Positions 40,349-49,236 of a stretch of DNA of 64,000 nucleotides are shown here, in pieces. Numbering within the stretch: position 1 is the first letter of the stretch; each line of letters starts with the position of its first letter. Position numbers and translations under genes: made by a program. The notes beneath the pieces were generated by a model. The model worked only from the letters and a program-made list of their open reading frames with translations, was not told the DNA's origin and made no database searches. The stretch spans positions 1 through 64,000 of the forward strand of contig JAFQUJ010000012.1 of the NCBI GenBank assembly GCA_017408585.1. The letters run 5' to 3'. The DNA is from Clostridia bacterium. Its GTDB lineage: Bacteria > Bacillota > Clostridia > Oscillospirales > CAG-272.

Positions 40349-40488
40349 GGGGGATTCGAACGCAGGCGTTAAGAAATCATTCGGGGAATGATTTTAGCCG
40401 GTGACCGAAGGATTTTGCAAGGCAAACAGAAAAAGGTAAAGAAATGCCCTTGCAAAATTCAAGAGCGAAAATCCCCCGGGGCGCGCCA
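40349..40488 (+). repeat. tRNA-Arg-linked cassette, copy A
   Basis: This 140-bp segment starts GGGGGATTCGAACGC, where GGGGGATTCGAAC is the reverse complement of the tRNA-Arg T-arm. It ends ATCCCCCGGGGCGCGCCA, identical to the tRNA-Arg 3' end. Inside are AATCATTC/GAATGATT and ATTTTGCAAGG/CCTTGCAAAAT hairpins. The two ends can pair to close the whole segment. It is followed by TAAACAA and a terminator, exactly as after the tRNA. Repeat period is about 192 bp. Confidence 0.85.
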
Positions 40489-40540
40489 TAAACAAGAAAC
40501 ACCACCTTGCGTGGTGTTTTTTGCTTATCTCATATAAATT

Positions 40541-40682
40541 GGGGGATTCGAACGCAGGCGTTAAGAAATCATTCGGGGAATGATTTTAGCCGGTGAACGA
40601 AGGATTTTGCAAGGCAAAAAGAAAAAGGCAAAGAAATGCCCTTGCAAAATTCAAGAACGAAAATTCCCCAGGGCGCTCTTGG
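40541..40682 (+). repeat. tRNA-Arg-linked cassette, copy B (3' end decayed)
   Basis: Nearly identical to copy A for its first 120 bp. The 3' end has drifted: ATTCCCCAGGGCGCTCTT in place of ATCCCCCGGGGCGCGCCA, and no terminator follows. It looks like the older, distal unit of a tandem array. Confidence 0.8.
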
Positions 40683-40769
40683 GCTCGATTCGACACTCCT
40701 TTGTGATTTATCACAAATTGGCTAAATCTTATAGCCAAATCAAGTATTCAAGCATTAGATAAACCAAAA

Positions 40770-40805
40770 AGAGAGCAGTTTAGCTATAATAGCGATTGCT
40801 CTCTC
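40770..40805 (+). terminator. hairpin of uncertain role downstream of the cassettes
   Basis: GAGAGCA and TGCTCTC pair around an inner AGCTATAATAGC-type loop. The rest of 40683-40847 shows no gene. Confidence 0.4.
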
Positions 40806-40847
40806 GGCTTGTAATATGGGCCTTTCTCTCTTTTATTTTTCATACCA

Positions 40848-40876
40848 TTGACAAATCCCCTGTAAAATGATATACT
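40848..40876 (+). promoter_or_regulatory. sigma-A promoter of the 128-aa membrane protein gene
   Basis: TTGACA, 17 nt, TATACT, followed by AAAGGAG at the start codon. Confidence 0.8.
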
Positions 40877-40916
40877 ATTCTTATAAGAGTGTTAGCTCTT
40901 TGAAAGGAGATAAATT

Positions 40917-41303
40917 ATGAACAAAATTTCAATCAAGCTTCAAAAGCTCATTGTTTGGCTAACGGGATATCTAAATGTTATTGCATTTTTCCTGGCGGGT
41001 GGCTACATTTTCCTCAAAACAGAGCATGAGGATGTGAGAAAGTCGGCAAAAACCGCATTTTTCACCCTTGCGATTTTTACAGCAATTGACCTTTTGACAA
41101 CAGTACTTAGCAACATTTTCTCACTCTCTCAATCATATGATGCGTATAATACGATTACAAAGGCAAGAGTTATCATAAGCGTTGTAAGAGTTGTTATATT
41201 TGTTGTGCTGATGGCTCTTGATATTGCCGGCATTCACCTTGCAAAAAAGCAAGACGAGGACGCCCCTGCAATCGTCGAGGACGAGCAAAGCGAAAACGAG
41301 TAA
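40917..41303 (+). CDS. small three-helix membrane protein
   Basis: This 128-residue protein has hydrophobic segments at about 13-32, 45-65 and 85-110, and an acidic tail (residues 113-128). The layout, with a short polar stretch between helices 1 and 2 (FLKTEHEDVRKSAKTAFF), resembles DUF4870/Tic20-type small proteins, but this is a weak resemblance. It is monocistronic, with its own promoter and a terminator at 41307-41330. Function unknown. Confidence 0.65.
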   Translation: MNKISIKLQKLIVWLTGYLNVIAFFLAGGYIFLKTEHEDVRKSAKTAFFTLAIFTAIDLLTTVLSNIFSLSQSYDAYNTITKARVIISVVRVVIFVVLMALDIAGIHLAKKQDEDAPAIVEDEQSENE

Positions 41304-41306
41304 ATA

Positions 41307-41332
41307 AAAGCGTCCGAAAGGGCGCTTTTTCC
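41307..41332 (+). terminator. terminator of the small membrane protein gene
   Basis: AAAGCGTCC/GGGCGCTTTTT. Confidence 0.75.
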
Positions 41333-41342
41333 TTTTGAAAGA

Positions 41343-41371
41343 TTGATTTTTAAATAAATGTATGATAAAAT
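41343..41371 (+). promoter_or_regulatory. sigma-A promoter of the GDPD-led operon
   Basis: TTGATT, 17 nt, TAAAAT; followed by AAAGGAG before the ATG at 41404. Confidence 0.75.
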
Positions 41372-41403
41372 ATCTATATATAGATATTCAAAGGAGAAAT
41401 GAT

Positions 41404-42237
41404 ATGGATTTTACAAAGAGCATTTTTGAAAATAGAAAAGAAAAGGGCTCACCATTTTTGGTAGCGCATAGGGGAGTGTGTGGCGCGAATGTCCCATGTA
41501 ACACCATTGCAAGCTATAAAATCGCTCTTTCACAGGGAGCAGATGTTGTGGAGATTGATGTTGCCAGATCGAGCGACGGAGTTCACTATGTGTTCCATCC
41601 GGGAATGGAGCATGTGTTCCTCGGTAGCTCAAGGCAAATCAGCGAAATGACCTCAAGCGAGGTTGACGAAATGTTCCTTTTAAATCAAGACCATGTAAAA
41701 ACAAGCTACAAGGTGCCATATTTAAAGGATGTGCTAACGCTTTTAAAGGGCAAGGCGTACATAAATGTTGATAAGTTTTGGACAGATGTCGAGGGCATTT
41801 CAAGAGTGATTCGTGAATGTGGCGTTGAGGACCAGGTAATTATCAAAACCTATCCAAATCCAAGCGTAATGGCAGATATCGAAAAATACGCATCTGACTT
41901 TATGTTTATGACAATGGCGTGGGGTAAGGACGATACAAGCGAAGGGCTACTTGAACGCAATATAAATGTAATCGGCGCAGAGGTTCTGTTTTCAAGGGAT
42001 AGCGACGAGTGCATAAGCGAGGAGTATATCGCAAAAATGCACAATCTTGGACTTCTTGTGTGGGTAAACTCGATAATTTATAATGAGGCAGATGTAATCA
42101 GCGCTCACCATACCGACGATATTTCACTTTATGATGATCCTGAAAAGGGCTGGGGCTGGATACTTGATAAAAATGTTGATTTTATTCAAACCGATTGGCT
42201 ACTTATGTTAAAGGACTATATTGCAAAGCGAGGATGA
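41404..42237 (+). CDS. glycerophosphodiester phosphodiesterase family protein
   Basis: This 277-residue PI-PLC-like TIM-barrel protein has the GDPD motifs VAHRGVCGANVPCNTIASY and VVEIDVARSSDGVHYVFHP, holding the catalytic histidines and metal ligands. The family splits glycerophosphodiesters into glycerol-3-phosphate and an alcohol. It lacks a signal peptide. Some members in carbohydrate islands act on sugar-linked substrates. The ATG at 41404 follows AAAGGAG; an upstream in-frame start has no site. It leads a three-gene operon. Confidence 0.85.
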   Translation: MDFTKSIFENRKEKGSPFLVAHRGVCGANVPCNTIASYKIALSQGADVVEIDVARSSDGVHYVFHPGMEHVFLGSSRQISEMTSSEVDEMFLLNQDHVKTSYKVPYLKDVLTLLKGKAYINVDKFWTDVEGISRVIRECGVEDQVIIKTYPNPSVMADIEKYASDFMFMTMAWGKDDTSEGLLERNINVIGAEVLFSRDSDECISEEYIAKMHNLGLLVWVNSIIYNEADVISAHHTDDISLYDDPEKGWGWILDKNVDFIQTDWLLMLKDYIAKRG

Positions 42238-42238
42238 A

Positions 42239-44239
42239 ATGCTAAGACATACTAAAAACGGTCAAATTTACGATACAAGAGCGCCGAAGGATAAAATTTT
42301 CATTTCTCCGCTTAGTGTGTGCTATACTTATCTTGACGATGATATAACAAAAACGGAACGCCCGAGCGCAACTCCGTATCAGGATAGAGCAGACACTCTG
42401 ATTTACACAAAAAACGGTGAGTATATTAGCAAGAGCCACCGAAATAAAATGACGATTATCGAATACAGGGGTGGCCTTTTAATAGATTTAGCTCCCTGTG
42501 ATAGCGAATATGAGCGCTCCGTTAGTGAATATGGAATAAATCTTCCGTTTAATTTTATGGGTAAGCTCGACGGTGGAGGTTGGAGCAATCAATTTTTGTT
42601 CAATTCGCCTTATATGTCAAGCGATGACAGCTACATTTACGCATACCTGACCAAGCCGAACGGCAAAAACCTTTTGCTCGCCGTCTTAAGCGATGCTCAG
42701 GGCTGGAAAATGGACTATTCTCCTTATTCGTGGGGACACTATTTTTCTAATCTCAAAATACTTTCAAGATATGATAAGGCTTTTGGCGAGCCGACCGACA
42801 AGCCAAGCCACATAAAGCTGGCGCTTATGCCGGTTGACGATTTTGACAACGCCCTTAGTGTGCTAAGCGCGCTATACGACGCCCCTGTGCTTACAAGTGA
42901 GCTTAGCGGTGGAAAAATCGGTGATACCATTATGCTGAATTGCTTTGGCGAGGCGGACACCATAATTGAAGCCTCAAATGGTGAGAGCAGGGCCTATCCC
43001 TATACACAGAGCTACACAATTCATTGTGAGGGCGAGGTTGAGCTGACTCCTCAAAGGTGCGGAAAAAGAGGTGTCGGCATAACCCTCTATGGTTACGAGA
43101 GCCTCCGTTCTCTTTACGAAAAATCAATGGATAGCATAAGCCTTGAAATTGTAAGAAATCACACAGACGGCAACCTTTGCGAGCATCAATGCTGGGTGAG
43201 CGCAATGCTTAGATTTTTGCAAAAATACGCACACACCCTCGCCCCTTTAAAAAAGGAGCGTTACGAGGCTCTCGTTTTGGAGGAGCTGAATATCATAACA
43301 GAGGAGAATGTCGAAAGGGCGACTCCTCATCAAACCATTTTAAAGACCCCACACGAGCGATTTGGGGCATATAATGTCTATAAATCTTGTCGCGTGCAGG
43401 AGCTTTTCTTTGGAATTACAATCCTGCTTGATGCCTATCGTTATTTTGGCGATGAAAAATATTATGAATATGCGCTTGGAGCAACGAATTGCTTGCTCGA
43501 TAACTATCGAGGCGCTAATGGCGAAATTTTAGTTGATTGGGGCGATGGCACAAGCGAGGACTATACAACTGTGTGTGCGCCGATGATACCGCTTGCCAAT
43601 ATGACCGAGCTTTTAAAGGGTAAAGACGAGGCGCAATATCAAAAATGTCGCGAGGCGTGTGATAAAATGGCACATTTTTTGTTCTTGCGAGGGCTGCATT
43701 TTCCAACCGAGGGCGAAAAAAGCGCTTTTGCCGAGGAGGAAATGGAGGACGGCTCAATTTCCTGTACCGCGCTTTGCTTGCTTTATTATTGCAAGCATAT
43801 AAGATATGACGAGGCTTATATAAAAAAGGCAAGAGAAATTCTTGATATTCACGAAAGCTGGGTTATCAAATCACAAATATGTCAAATGAAGGGCTCAAGC
43901 CTTAGATGGTGGGAAACACAATGGGAGGGAGATGCCGACGGTCCTGCAATCTGCGCAGGACACGCGTGGAGTATATGGCGCGCCGAGGCTGACTACCTCT
44001 ATTATACGCTAACAGGCGACGAGGTGTATCTAATAAAGGCGAAAAACGGCTTTATGACGAACCTGTCAAAAATTCAAGCTGACGGCAAAACCTATTCAAC
44101 CTATAATCCCGACAGAATTAATGGCGGTGGCTTTGGTAAGCCGATGCTTAAAATTGCATCTCGCTTTGCAAGCGTTGAGGACTGTGGAATATCACGATAT
44201 GTGTGGATAAGAATTAACGAAACTTTTTTACAAGAATGA
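42239..44239 (+). CDS. large putative alpha/alpha-barrel carbohydrate-active protein
   Basis: This 666-residue cytosolic protein begins MLRHTKNGQ, 1 nt after the preceding stop. The first half (1-300) is beta-rich. The second half (from about 320) has helix pairs with conserved aromatic and acidic residues, such as GANGEILVDWGDGTSEDY and WWETQWEGDADGPAICAGHA. This suggests an (alpha/alpha)6 or (alpha/alpha)7 barrel like GH88/GH105/GH127-type enzymes. I do not recognise the exact family. Position in the GDPD-EEP operon suggests a sugar substrate. Confidence 0.55.
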   Translation: MLRHTKNGQIYDTRAPKDKIFISPLSVCYTYLDDDITKTERPSATPYQDRADTLIYTKNGEYISKSHRNKMTIIEYRGGLLIDLAPCDSEYERSVSEYGINLPFNFMGKLDGGGWSNQFLFNSPYMSSDDSYIYAYLTKPNGKNLLLAVLSDAQGWKMDYSPYSWGHYFSNLKILSRYDKAFGEPTDKPSHIKLALMPVDDFDNALSVLSALYDAPVLTSELSGGKIGDTIMLNCFGEADTIIEASNGESRAYPYTQSYTIHCEGEVELTPQRCGKRGVGITLYGYESLRSLYEKSMDSISLEIVRNHTDGNLCEHQCWVSAMLRFLQKYAHTLAPLKKERYEALVLEELNIITEENVERATPHQTILKTPHERFGAYNVYKSCRVQELFFGITILLDAYRYFGDEKYYEYALGATNCLLDNYRGANGEILVDWGDGTSEDYTTVCAPMIPLANMTELLKGKDEAQYQKCREACDKMAHFLFLRGLHFPTEGEKSAFAEEEMEDGSISCTALCLLYYCKHIRYDEAYIKKAREILDIHESWVIKSQICQMKGSSLRWWETQWEGDADGPAICAGHAWSIWRAEADYLYYTLTGDEVYLIKAKNGFMTNLSKIQADGKTYSTYNPDRINGGGFGKPMLKIASRFASVEDCGISRYVWIRINETFLQE

Positions 44240-44253
44240 AGAAGGAAATTGAT

Positions 44254-45018
44254 ATGAGTATTAAAATAATGACATTTAATTTAAGGTACGACAACGAGGG
44301 CGACGGGGTAAACTACTTTCCCAACAGGCTCTCAAGAATACTTGAGGTAATCGAGGGGGAGAAGCCCGACATTATCGGCTTTCAAGAGGTGACCGACAAT
44401 ATAAGAGCAACCATGTACGCCTCTCTTAAGGGCTATTTGTTTGCCGGCTGTGGCAGAGATGCACGCTATCATGGGGAGTCAATGCTTGTTGCATATCGCT
44501 ACGAGAGCCTTGAAATGATAAAATGCGATAATACATGGCTATCTGAAACGCCAAGCGTTCCCGGCTCTCGCTATGGTGGCGACCATAGTGGCTGTCCCAG
44601 AATGTTTACAACTCTTCTTTTAAAGCATAATGAGTATGATGCGCCATTCTATTTTATCAACACTCACCTGGACCACGAGGGCGCAAACGGACGCTTGCTT
44701 GAATCAAAGCAATTATGCAAGGCAATAGAGGCTCTTGACGGACACATTATCATGACCGGTGATTTTAACGCTGAGCCAAGTGCTCCCGAGATAAAGTATA
44801 TTTTAACCTCTTTAAAGAGCAAGGGCGTAATTGATTGCACAAGCGAAATCGAGCCTACCTTCCACAATTTTGGCAGACTTTCAAAGGATGAGTGTGTGAA
44901 AATTGACTACATTTTCACAAGCGGAAAATGCCTTCGCTCATACAAAATCGAGGACGAAGCACCGAACGGTCTTTATTACTCCGACCATAACGCCATTGTT
45001 GCTGAAATCGAGATATAA
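44254..45018 (+). CDS. endonuclease/exonuclease/phosphatase (EEP) family hydrolase
   Basis: This 254-residue EEP-fold protein has FNLRYDNEGDG, the catalytic glutamate in IIGFQEV, the histidine and aspartate in NTHLDHEG and TGDFNAEP, and the terminal YYSDHNAIV. All metal-binding positions are present. Members in this subgroup are usually labelled phosphatase or nuclease and act in the cytosol. I chose the ATG at 44254, with GAAGGA 7 nt upstream; an ATG at 44236 overlaps the previous stop. It is the third gene of the operon. Confidence 0.8.
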   Translation: MSIKIMTFNLRYDNEGDGVNYFPNRLSRILEVIEGEKPDIIGFQEVTDNIRATMYASLKGYLFAGCGRDARYHGESMLVAYRYESLEMIKCDNTWLSETPSVPGSRYGGDHSGCPRMFTTLLLKHNEYDAPFYFINTHLDHEGANGRLLESKQLCKAIEALDGHIIMTGDFNAEPSAPEIKYILTSLKSKGVIDCTSEIEPTFHNFGRLSKDECVKIDYIFTSGKCLRSYKIEDEAPNGLYYSDHNAIVAEIEI

Positions 45019-45021
45019 TCT

Positions 45022-45048
45022 AAAAAGGACTGCTAAGCAGTCCTTTTT
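45022..45048. terminator. bidirectional terminator
   Basis: AAAAAGGACTGCT/AGCAGTCCTTTTT, between the EEP gene and the convergent GH39-like gene. Confidence 0.9.
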
Positions 45049-45049
45049 G

Positions 45050-46378
45050 TTATTTTTCAATTAAAACAAAGCTGTTTCGCATAAGAGTGATAGTAACAGA
45101 GTTATCCTTAACAGATAGCTCCTTGCATAGTGCCATAGAGCGATCTGCGTCAACGATGTAAATTTTCGCGCCGTTCATGTCTGCGCCCTCGAAGGTGATA
45201 TTTACAGTTTTCTTTATCTCGTTATCATCATCGGTGTAATAGCAGGCAAGCATGGAGCTTTTTTCACCATTTGAAGCGCAAACGGTGTATATATCCTCGT
45301 CATCGCTTGTAGCCATAACCTGATTTTTAAGCTCAAACAGGTGACTAAACATAACAATAGAGTAGTATCCCTTGAGCGCACGCATTGTATAAAAATCGAA
45401 TAGTCCGTTCATAGCACACGGACGGGCATCATAATACATGAGCATATCAATATCGGGATTTAACTGAGCCGAGCACATACAAGCACAAATAAACGAAGCG
45501 CCCTTTATGGATATCATCTGCTCAATAGAGTAAATCCATTCGTCGCCCCAGCCACGCACATAGTTCCACTCGTTAAGAATGCTCTCAACACCATCATAGC
45601 CGAAGCGCCTTATAATATCATAAATTCTTGTGCCCTTTTCGCTCATTTTCTTTGGACTGGTTCCGTACCAATGCCACGAAATAAAGTCGATAGGAAGCCT
45701 TTCGCCATTGATTTTCTCAATGTTCTCGAAAAACCTTTCCAGCCAATCCTCGTTCCACGCAATAGCAGGACCACCGATTTTAAGGTGAGGGAAGCGTGCT
45801 TTTAGGTGCTTTGATGCGATAACAAAAAGCTCGGCAAACTCAACCTCTGTGCCACCCCAGCACCTTTTGTTTGTGCTTTCATCAGGGTCAAGGTCAGGCT
45901 CGTTCCAAATCTCCCAATAATCAATTTTGTATTTAAAGCCATCAGCCCAGCCCTCTGTGTAGTGAGCGATAATATGCTCGCAAATTTGCGCCCATTTCTT
46001 GAAGTCCTTAGGCGGAAGCGTGCCATATTTCTTTACACCGTGCTCGATTTTTGAGCCAAGACGATAAAATGGCTCTGTTCCAACTTCAAAGCATTCGGCA
46101 ATATACTTGTCCGTGCAAGCGAAATCATAGCTGTTTGGATCGTTTACATCAGCATCGAAATCGGGGAAAATGGCGTGAATGTCAACCGTATGCTCTCCGC
46201 CATACTGTGCGTGAAAGCCGGCATCATGGTTTCTTGCATATGGGATACGCGCGGCACGAAAAAGCTCTTGATTTCCTCTTGTTTGGTCACCCCTTGAAAC
46301 ATGAGGGCCATTGTTTACTGCGTGCATGGGCTTGATTTTGCCAACAACGCTTGAAAGGTCAACTAAAATATTGCTCAT
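45050..46378 (-). CDS. GH39-like (clan GH-A) glycosidase, paralog 1
   Basis: This 442-residue TIM barrel has an acid/base glutamate in YWEIWNEPDLD and a nucleophile candidate in ILNEWNYV, as in GH39 beta-xylosidases and related clan-A enzymes. Other signatures are RNHDAGFHAQYGGEHTVDIH and SWHWYG. A beta-sandwich tail follows from about 360. There is no signal peptide. I chose the ATG at 46378, with AAGGAG upstream. It is closely related to the gene at 47888-49204. The substrate is likely a beta-linked xyloside, but this is not provable here. Confidence 0.78.
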   Translation of the reverse strand: MSNILVDLSSVVGKIKPMHAVNNGPHVSRGDQTRGNQELFRAARIPYARNHDAGFHAQYGGEHTVDIHAIFPDFDADVNDPNSYDFACTDKYIAECFEVGTEPFYRLGSKIEHGVKKYGTLPPKDFKKWAQICEHIIAHYTEGWADGFKYKIDYWEIWNEPDLDPDESTNKRCWGGTEVEFAELFVIASKHLKARFPHLKIGGPAIAWNEDWLERFFENIEKINGERLPIDFISWHWYGTSPKKMSEKGTRIYDIIRRFGYDGVESILNEWNYVRGWGDEWIYSIEQMISIKGASFICACMCSAQLNPDIDMLMYYDARPCAMNGLFDFYTMRALKGYYSIVMFSHLFELKNQVMATSDDEDIYTVCASNGEKSSMLACYYTDDDNEIKKTVNITFEGADMNGAKIYIVDADRSMALCKELSVKDNSVTITLMRNSFVLIEK

Positions 46379-46408
46379 AGCATTCTCCTTAACATAAATG
46401 TTAATTTT

Positions 46409-46437
46409 ATTGTAGCATCTTATAGGGACAAAATCAA
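46409..46437 (-). promoter_or_regulatory. sigma-A promoter of GH39-like paralog 1
   Basis: On the minus strand TTGATT, 17 nt, TACAAT. Confidence 0.7.
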
Positions 46438-46467
46438 TAGTGCTTTTAAAATAACAGGTATTTTTGA

Positions 46468-46496
46468 TTGACATTTGGGTTATATTATGATAAGAT
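46468..46496 (+). promoter_or_regulatory. sigma-A promoter of the 437-aa membrane protein gene
   Basis: TTGACA, 17 nt, TAAGAT, divergent from GH39-like paralog 1. Confidence 0.75.
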
Positions 46497-46542
46497 AACA
46501 GCATAAAGCTTTTGACTTATATCTAAGAGAGAGGAGGACGCT

Positions 46543-47856
46543 GTGGAAAAAATTAAAAATGCGCTTTCAAGAGCGATACATTCGCCAAGCCTGCCACTAT
46601 ATGCCTTTGCGCTTGTCACGCTTATAGCACACCTGTTTATGACAAGGCTGTTTTCCGATGATGTGTGGTTTTACGCCATACTTGACGGAAAGGAAAATAC
46701 CTTTGAGGCAATAAGGGATTTCTTGACATATCGCAGACAGGTGTGGTCGTCAAGAACGCTAATCGAGGGTGCGCTTATCGTACTCGTTCAGCATATGTGG
46801 CTTTGGAAAATCATCGACTCTGTGGCGATTATTTATATAATTTTTGAGCTTTCAAGGCTTTTAAATCCCGAAAAGAGCCTTCTAAAAAATATAATAATAG
46901 CAGTAACACCGCTTGCGTTTCCACTATGGATTCTTTACGAGGTTGGCTTTGTTGCCACCTCAATAAACTATATAATTCCCTTTGCGTGTGCGCTACCCAC
47001 AATTTCGATTTTATACAGAAGCGTTACAGGAAGAGATGTCTTAGCGCTTGAATATGCTATCGCATTACCGTTTTTACTCTTTGCTTGCTTTAGCGAGATT
47101 ATTTGTGCTCTTGTGCTTCTTGTGGCACTCGGGTGTGTTGTGTGGAAATTCGTTTCGAGAATGGGCGTTCCGTATGCGGAGATTGCGTGCGCTATGATTG
47201 CGATAGTCTATATTGTGTATCACCTAAGCTGTGTAGGAAATGACGCAAGGGCAGAGCAGGAAGCGCTCACATGGCTACCCGAGCATTCAAGCCTTAACCT
47301 TATTGAAAAGGTAGAGCTGGGGCTAAGAGCTATGATATTTTCGCTATTTATGTACGATAAAAATCTCGTTTTTGTCCTAATGTGCCTTGCGATAGCGCTT
47401 GTTGTAACGCTAAAGACGAAAAGACCCTTAAAAATCGTTTTTGCGTGGCTACCATTTGCTATATCATCAATTTTTGGCGTGCTTTCGCCGATTTTGACCA
47501 AGCTACAATTTATGTCGGGCATAAAGAGCCAAATTCTTGTGGCTTTGCAAGCTCCAAAAATAACCCTTGGTGGAGCTTTGTGCGACCTTGTGGCTGTATT
47601 TTTGCTATTTTGCGTGCTTTTCTCTTTAAGAGAGGTAATAGAAGGCACGCAGGAATATGTCCTTTTATTCTATGCGCTGGGCATAGGCTCGGCGACAAAA
47701 ATCGCCCTCGGTCTTTCACCTACCGTTTGGGCAAGTGGAAACAGAGGCGCAACCTTCTTGTTTATTTCAATCGCAATCACTCTCGGTGTAGCTGTATATC
47801 AGCTGATAACGCTTATAAGAGAGCGATACGCTAAGACAAAAACCGAAGCTAAATAA
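46543..47856 (+). CDS. polytopic membrane protein, DUF6056/GT-C-like
   Basis: This 437-residue protein has about eleven hydrophobic segments. FSDDVWFYAIL after helix 1 is the acidic loop motif typical of GT-C-like membrane glycosyltransferases and DUF6056 proteins. Later SPTVWASGNRGATFLF lies between the last two helices. The start is a GTG at 46543 after GAGGAGG. The role is probably surface glycan synthesis; the exact reaction is unknown. It sits between two convergent or divergent GH39-like genes. Confidence 0.6.
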   Translation: MEKIKNALSRAIHSPSLPLYAFALVTLIAHLFMTRLFSDDVWFYAILDGKENTFEAIRDFLTYRRQVWSSRTLIEGALIVLVQHMWLWKIIDSVAIIYIIFELSRLLNPEKSLLKNIIIAVTPLAFPLWILYEVGFVATSINYIIPFACALPTISILYRSVTGRDVLALEYAIALPFLLFACFSEIICALVLLVALGCVVWKFVSRMGVPYAEIACAMIAIVYIVYHLSCVGNDARAEQEALTWLPEHSSLNLIEKVELGLRAMIFSLFMYDKNLVFVLMCLAIALVVTLKTKRPLKIVFAWLPFAISSIFGVLSPILTKLQFMSGIKSQILVALQAPKITLGGALCDLVAVFLLFCVLFSLREVIEGTQEYVLLFYALGIGSATKIALGLSPTVWASGNRGATFLFISIAITLGVAVYQLITLIRERYAKTKTEAK

Positions 47857-47858
47857 AC

Positions 47859-47885
47859 AAAACAGCCACATATGTGGCTGTTTTT
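47859..47885. terminator. bidirectional ACAGCCAC-type terminator
   Basis: AAAACAGCCACA/TGTGGCTGTTTTT. It serves the membrane protein and the convergent GH39-like paralog. Confidence 0.85.
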
Positions 47886-47887
47886 GA

Positions 47888-49204
47888 TTATTTTTCGATG
47901 AAAATTACGCTGTTTCGCTCAAGCCTTAGGTCAAGGTGATTGTTGATTATATTAAAGGGGAGCTCGCTCATTGTATGGGTTTCGTCAAGCAACAAAATTC
48001 GCGCGCCTGTCATATCTGCGCCCGTTACATTAAGAGAGATAAACCTTGGCCCTTCGTTATCGTTTTCGGCGTAGTAGGTAATCATAGCTCTGTGTCTTTC
48101 GCCGTTCGATGCGCAAATAGCATAAACGCATTCGTCATCGCTTTTTGCAAGAGCTTGATTTTTCAGCTCATAAAGGCGAGAGAACATAAGGAATGGGTAA
48201 TAGCCCTTTAAAGGCTCCATTGTATAAAAGTCAAAAAGACCGTTAAATGTGCCGGGACGGGCATCGTAATACATAAGCATATCAAGGTCATCATTATTTT
48301 GTCCTGCGCTCATACAAGCGCTCGTGAAAGCTGCGCCCTTTATACCGATAATTTGCTTTATCGAATACACAAATTGCGTTGTCCAGCATCTTACATAGTT
48401 CCACTCGTTGAGAATGGATTCAACGCCGATATAGCCCACCTCGTCGAGCATTTTACGAATGCGAGTTGCCTTAATTGACATATCATATGGCTCGGACCAA
48501 TACCAATGCCACGAGAAGAAGTCAAGAGGCGTGTTTTCCGCCTTAATTCTTTCAAGGAAGCGTCTCATCCACTCCTCGTCGCCAACGCTTGCAGGACCGC
48601 CTATTTTTAGGTGAGGGAATCGAGCCTTTAGGTGCTTGGAGGCTATTATGAACATATTTGCAAACTCAACCTCTGTGCCTCCCCAGCACTTTTTATTCGT
48701 AGCGCCATCGGGATCAATATCCGGCTCATTCCAAATCTCCCAATATTCCATATCATACTTAAAGCCATCAGCCCAGCCCTCTGTGTAGTGGGCGATAATG
48801 TGCTCGCAAATCTGCGCCCACTTTTTAAAATCCTTGGGCGGAAGCGTGCCATACTTCTTTACCTCGTGCTCAATTTTTGAGCCAAGACGATAGAAGGGGC
48901 GAGAGCCATAGGTGATAATTTGCTTCATATAATTATCTGTGCAAGCAAAATCATAGCTGTTTGGATCATTTACATCGGCATCAAAGTTGGGAAAAATTGC
49001 GTGAATGTCAACTGTATGCTCCCCACCATAGCCTGCATAAAATGACGCATCGTGAGTTCTGGCATAGGGAAGGTGAAGAGCAAGATAATCGTGTTGGTTA
49101 CCCCTTGTTTGCTCGTTTCCTGCTACGACAGGACCATTGTTTACTGCGTGCATCGGCTTCATTTTGCCAATCGTTTGTGAAAAATCAAGAAAAATATTAC
49201 TCAT
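47888..49204 (-). CDS. GH39-like (clan GH-A) glycosidase, paralog 2
   Basis: This 438-residue paralog of the 45050-46378 product has the same architecture and lacks a signal peptide. The acid/base is in YWEIWNEPDID and the nucleophile candidate in ILNEWNYV. The N-terminal motif RTHDASFYAGYGGEHTVDIH parallels the paralog's. The promoter at 49237-49265 is independent, so the two enzymes can be expressed differently. The tail domain (from about 350) differs most, which suggests different oligosaccharide ends. Confidence 0.78.
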   Translation of the reverse strand: MSNIFLDFSQTIGKMKPMHAVNNGPVVAGNEQTRGNQHDYLALHLPYARTHDASFYAGYGGEHTVDIHAIFPNFDADVNDPNSYDFACTDNYMKQIITYGSRPFYRLGSKIEHEVKKYGTLPPKDFKKWAQICEHIIAHYTEGWADGFKYDMEYWEIWNEPDIDPDGATNKKCWGGTEVEFANMFIIASKHLKARFPHLKIGGPASVGDEEWMRRFLERIKAENTPLDFFSWHWYWSEPYDMSIKATRIRKMLDEVGYIGVESILNEWNYVRCWTTQFVYSIKQIIGIKGAAFTSACMSAGQNNDDLDMLMYYDARPGTFNGLFDFYTMEPLKGYYPFLMFSRLYELKNQALAKSDDECVYAICASNGERHRAMITYYAENDNEGPRFISLNVTGADMTGARILLLDETHTMSELPFNIINNHLDLRLERNSVIFIEK

Positions 49205-49236
49205 ATATAAAGCTCCTTTGCGTGACCGTTAAATAC

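Noticed and set aside
40185..40391. 68-codon open frame over tRNA-Arg
   Set aside because: It overlaps a clear tRNA cloverleaf and its terminator.
40349..40682. Cassettes read as two extra tRNA-Arg genes
   Set aside because: Only the T-arm/acceptor 3' part is present. There is no anticodon arm or D-arm, so they are not complete tRNAs.
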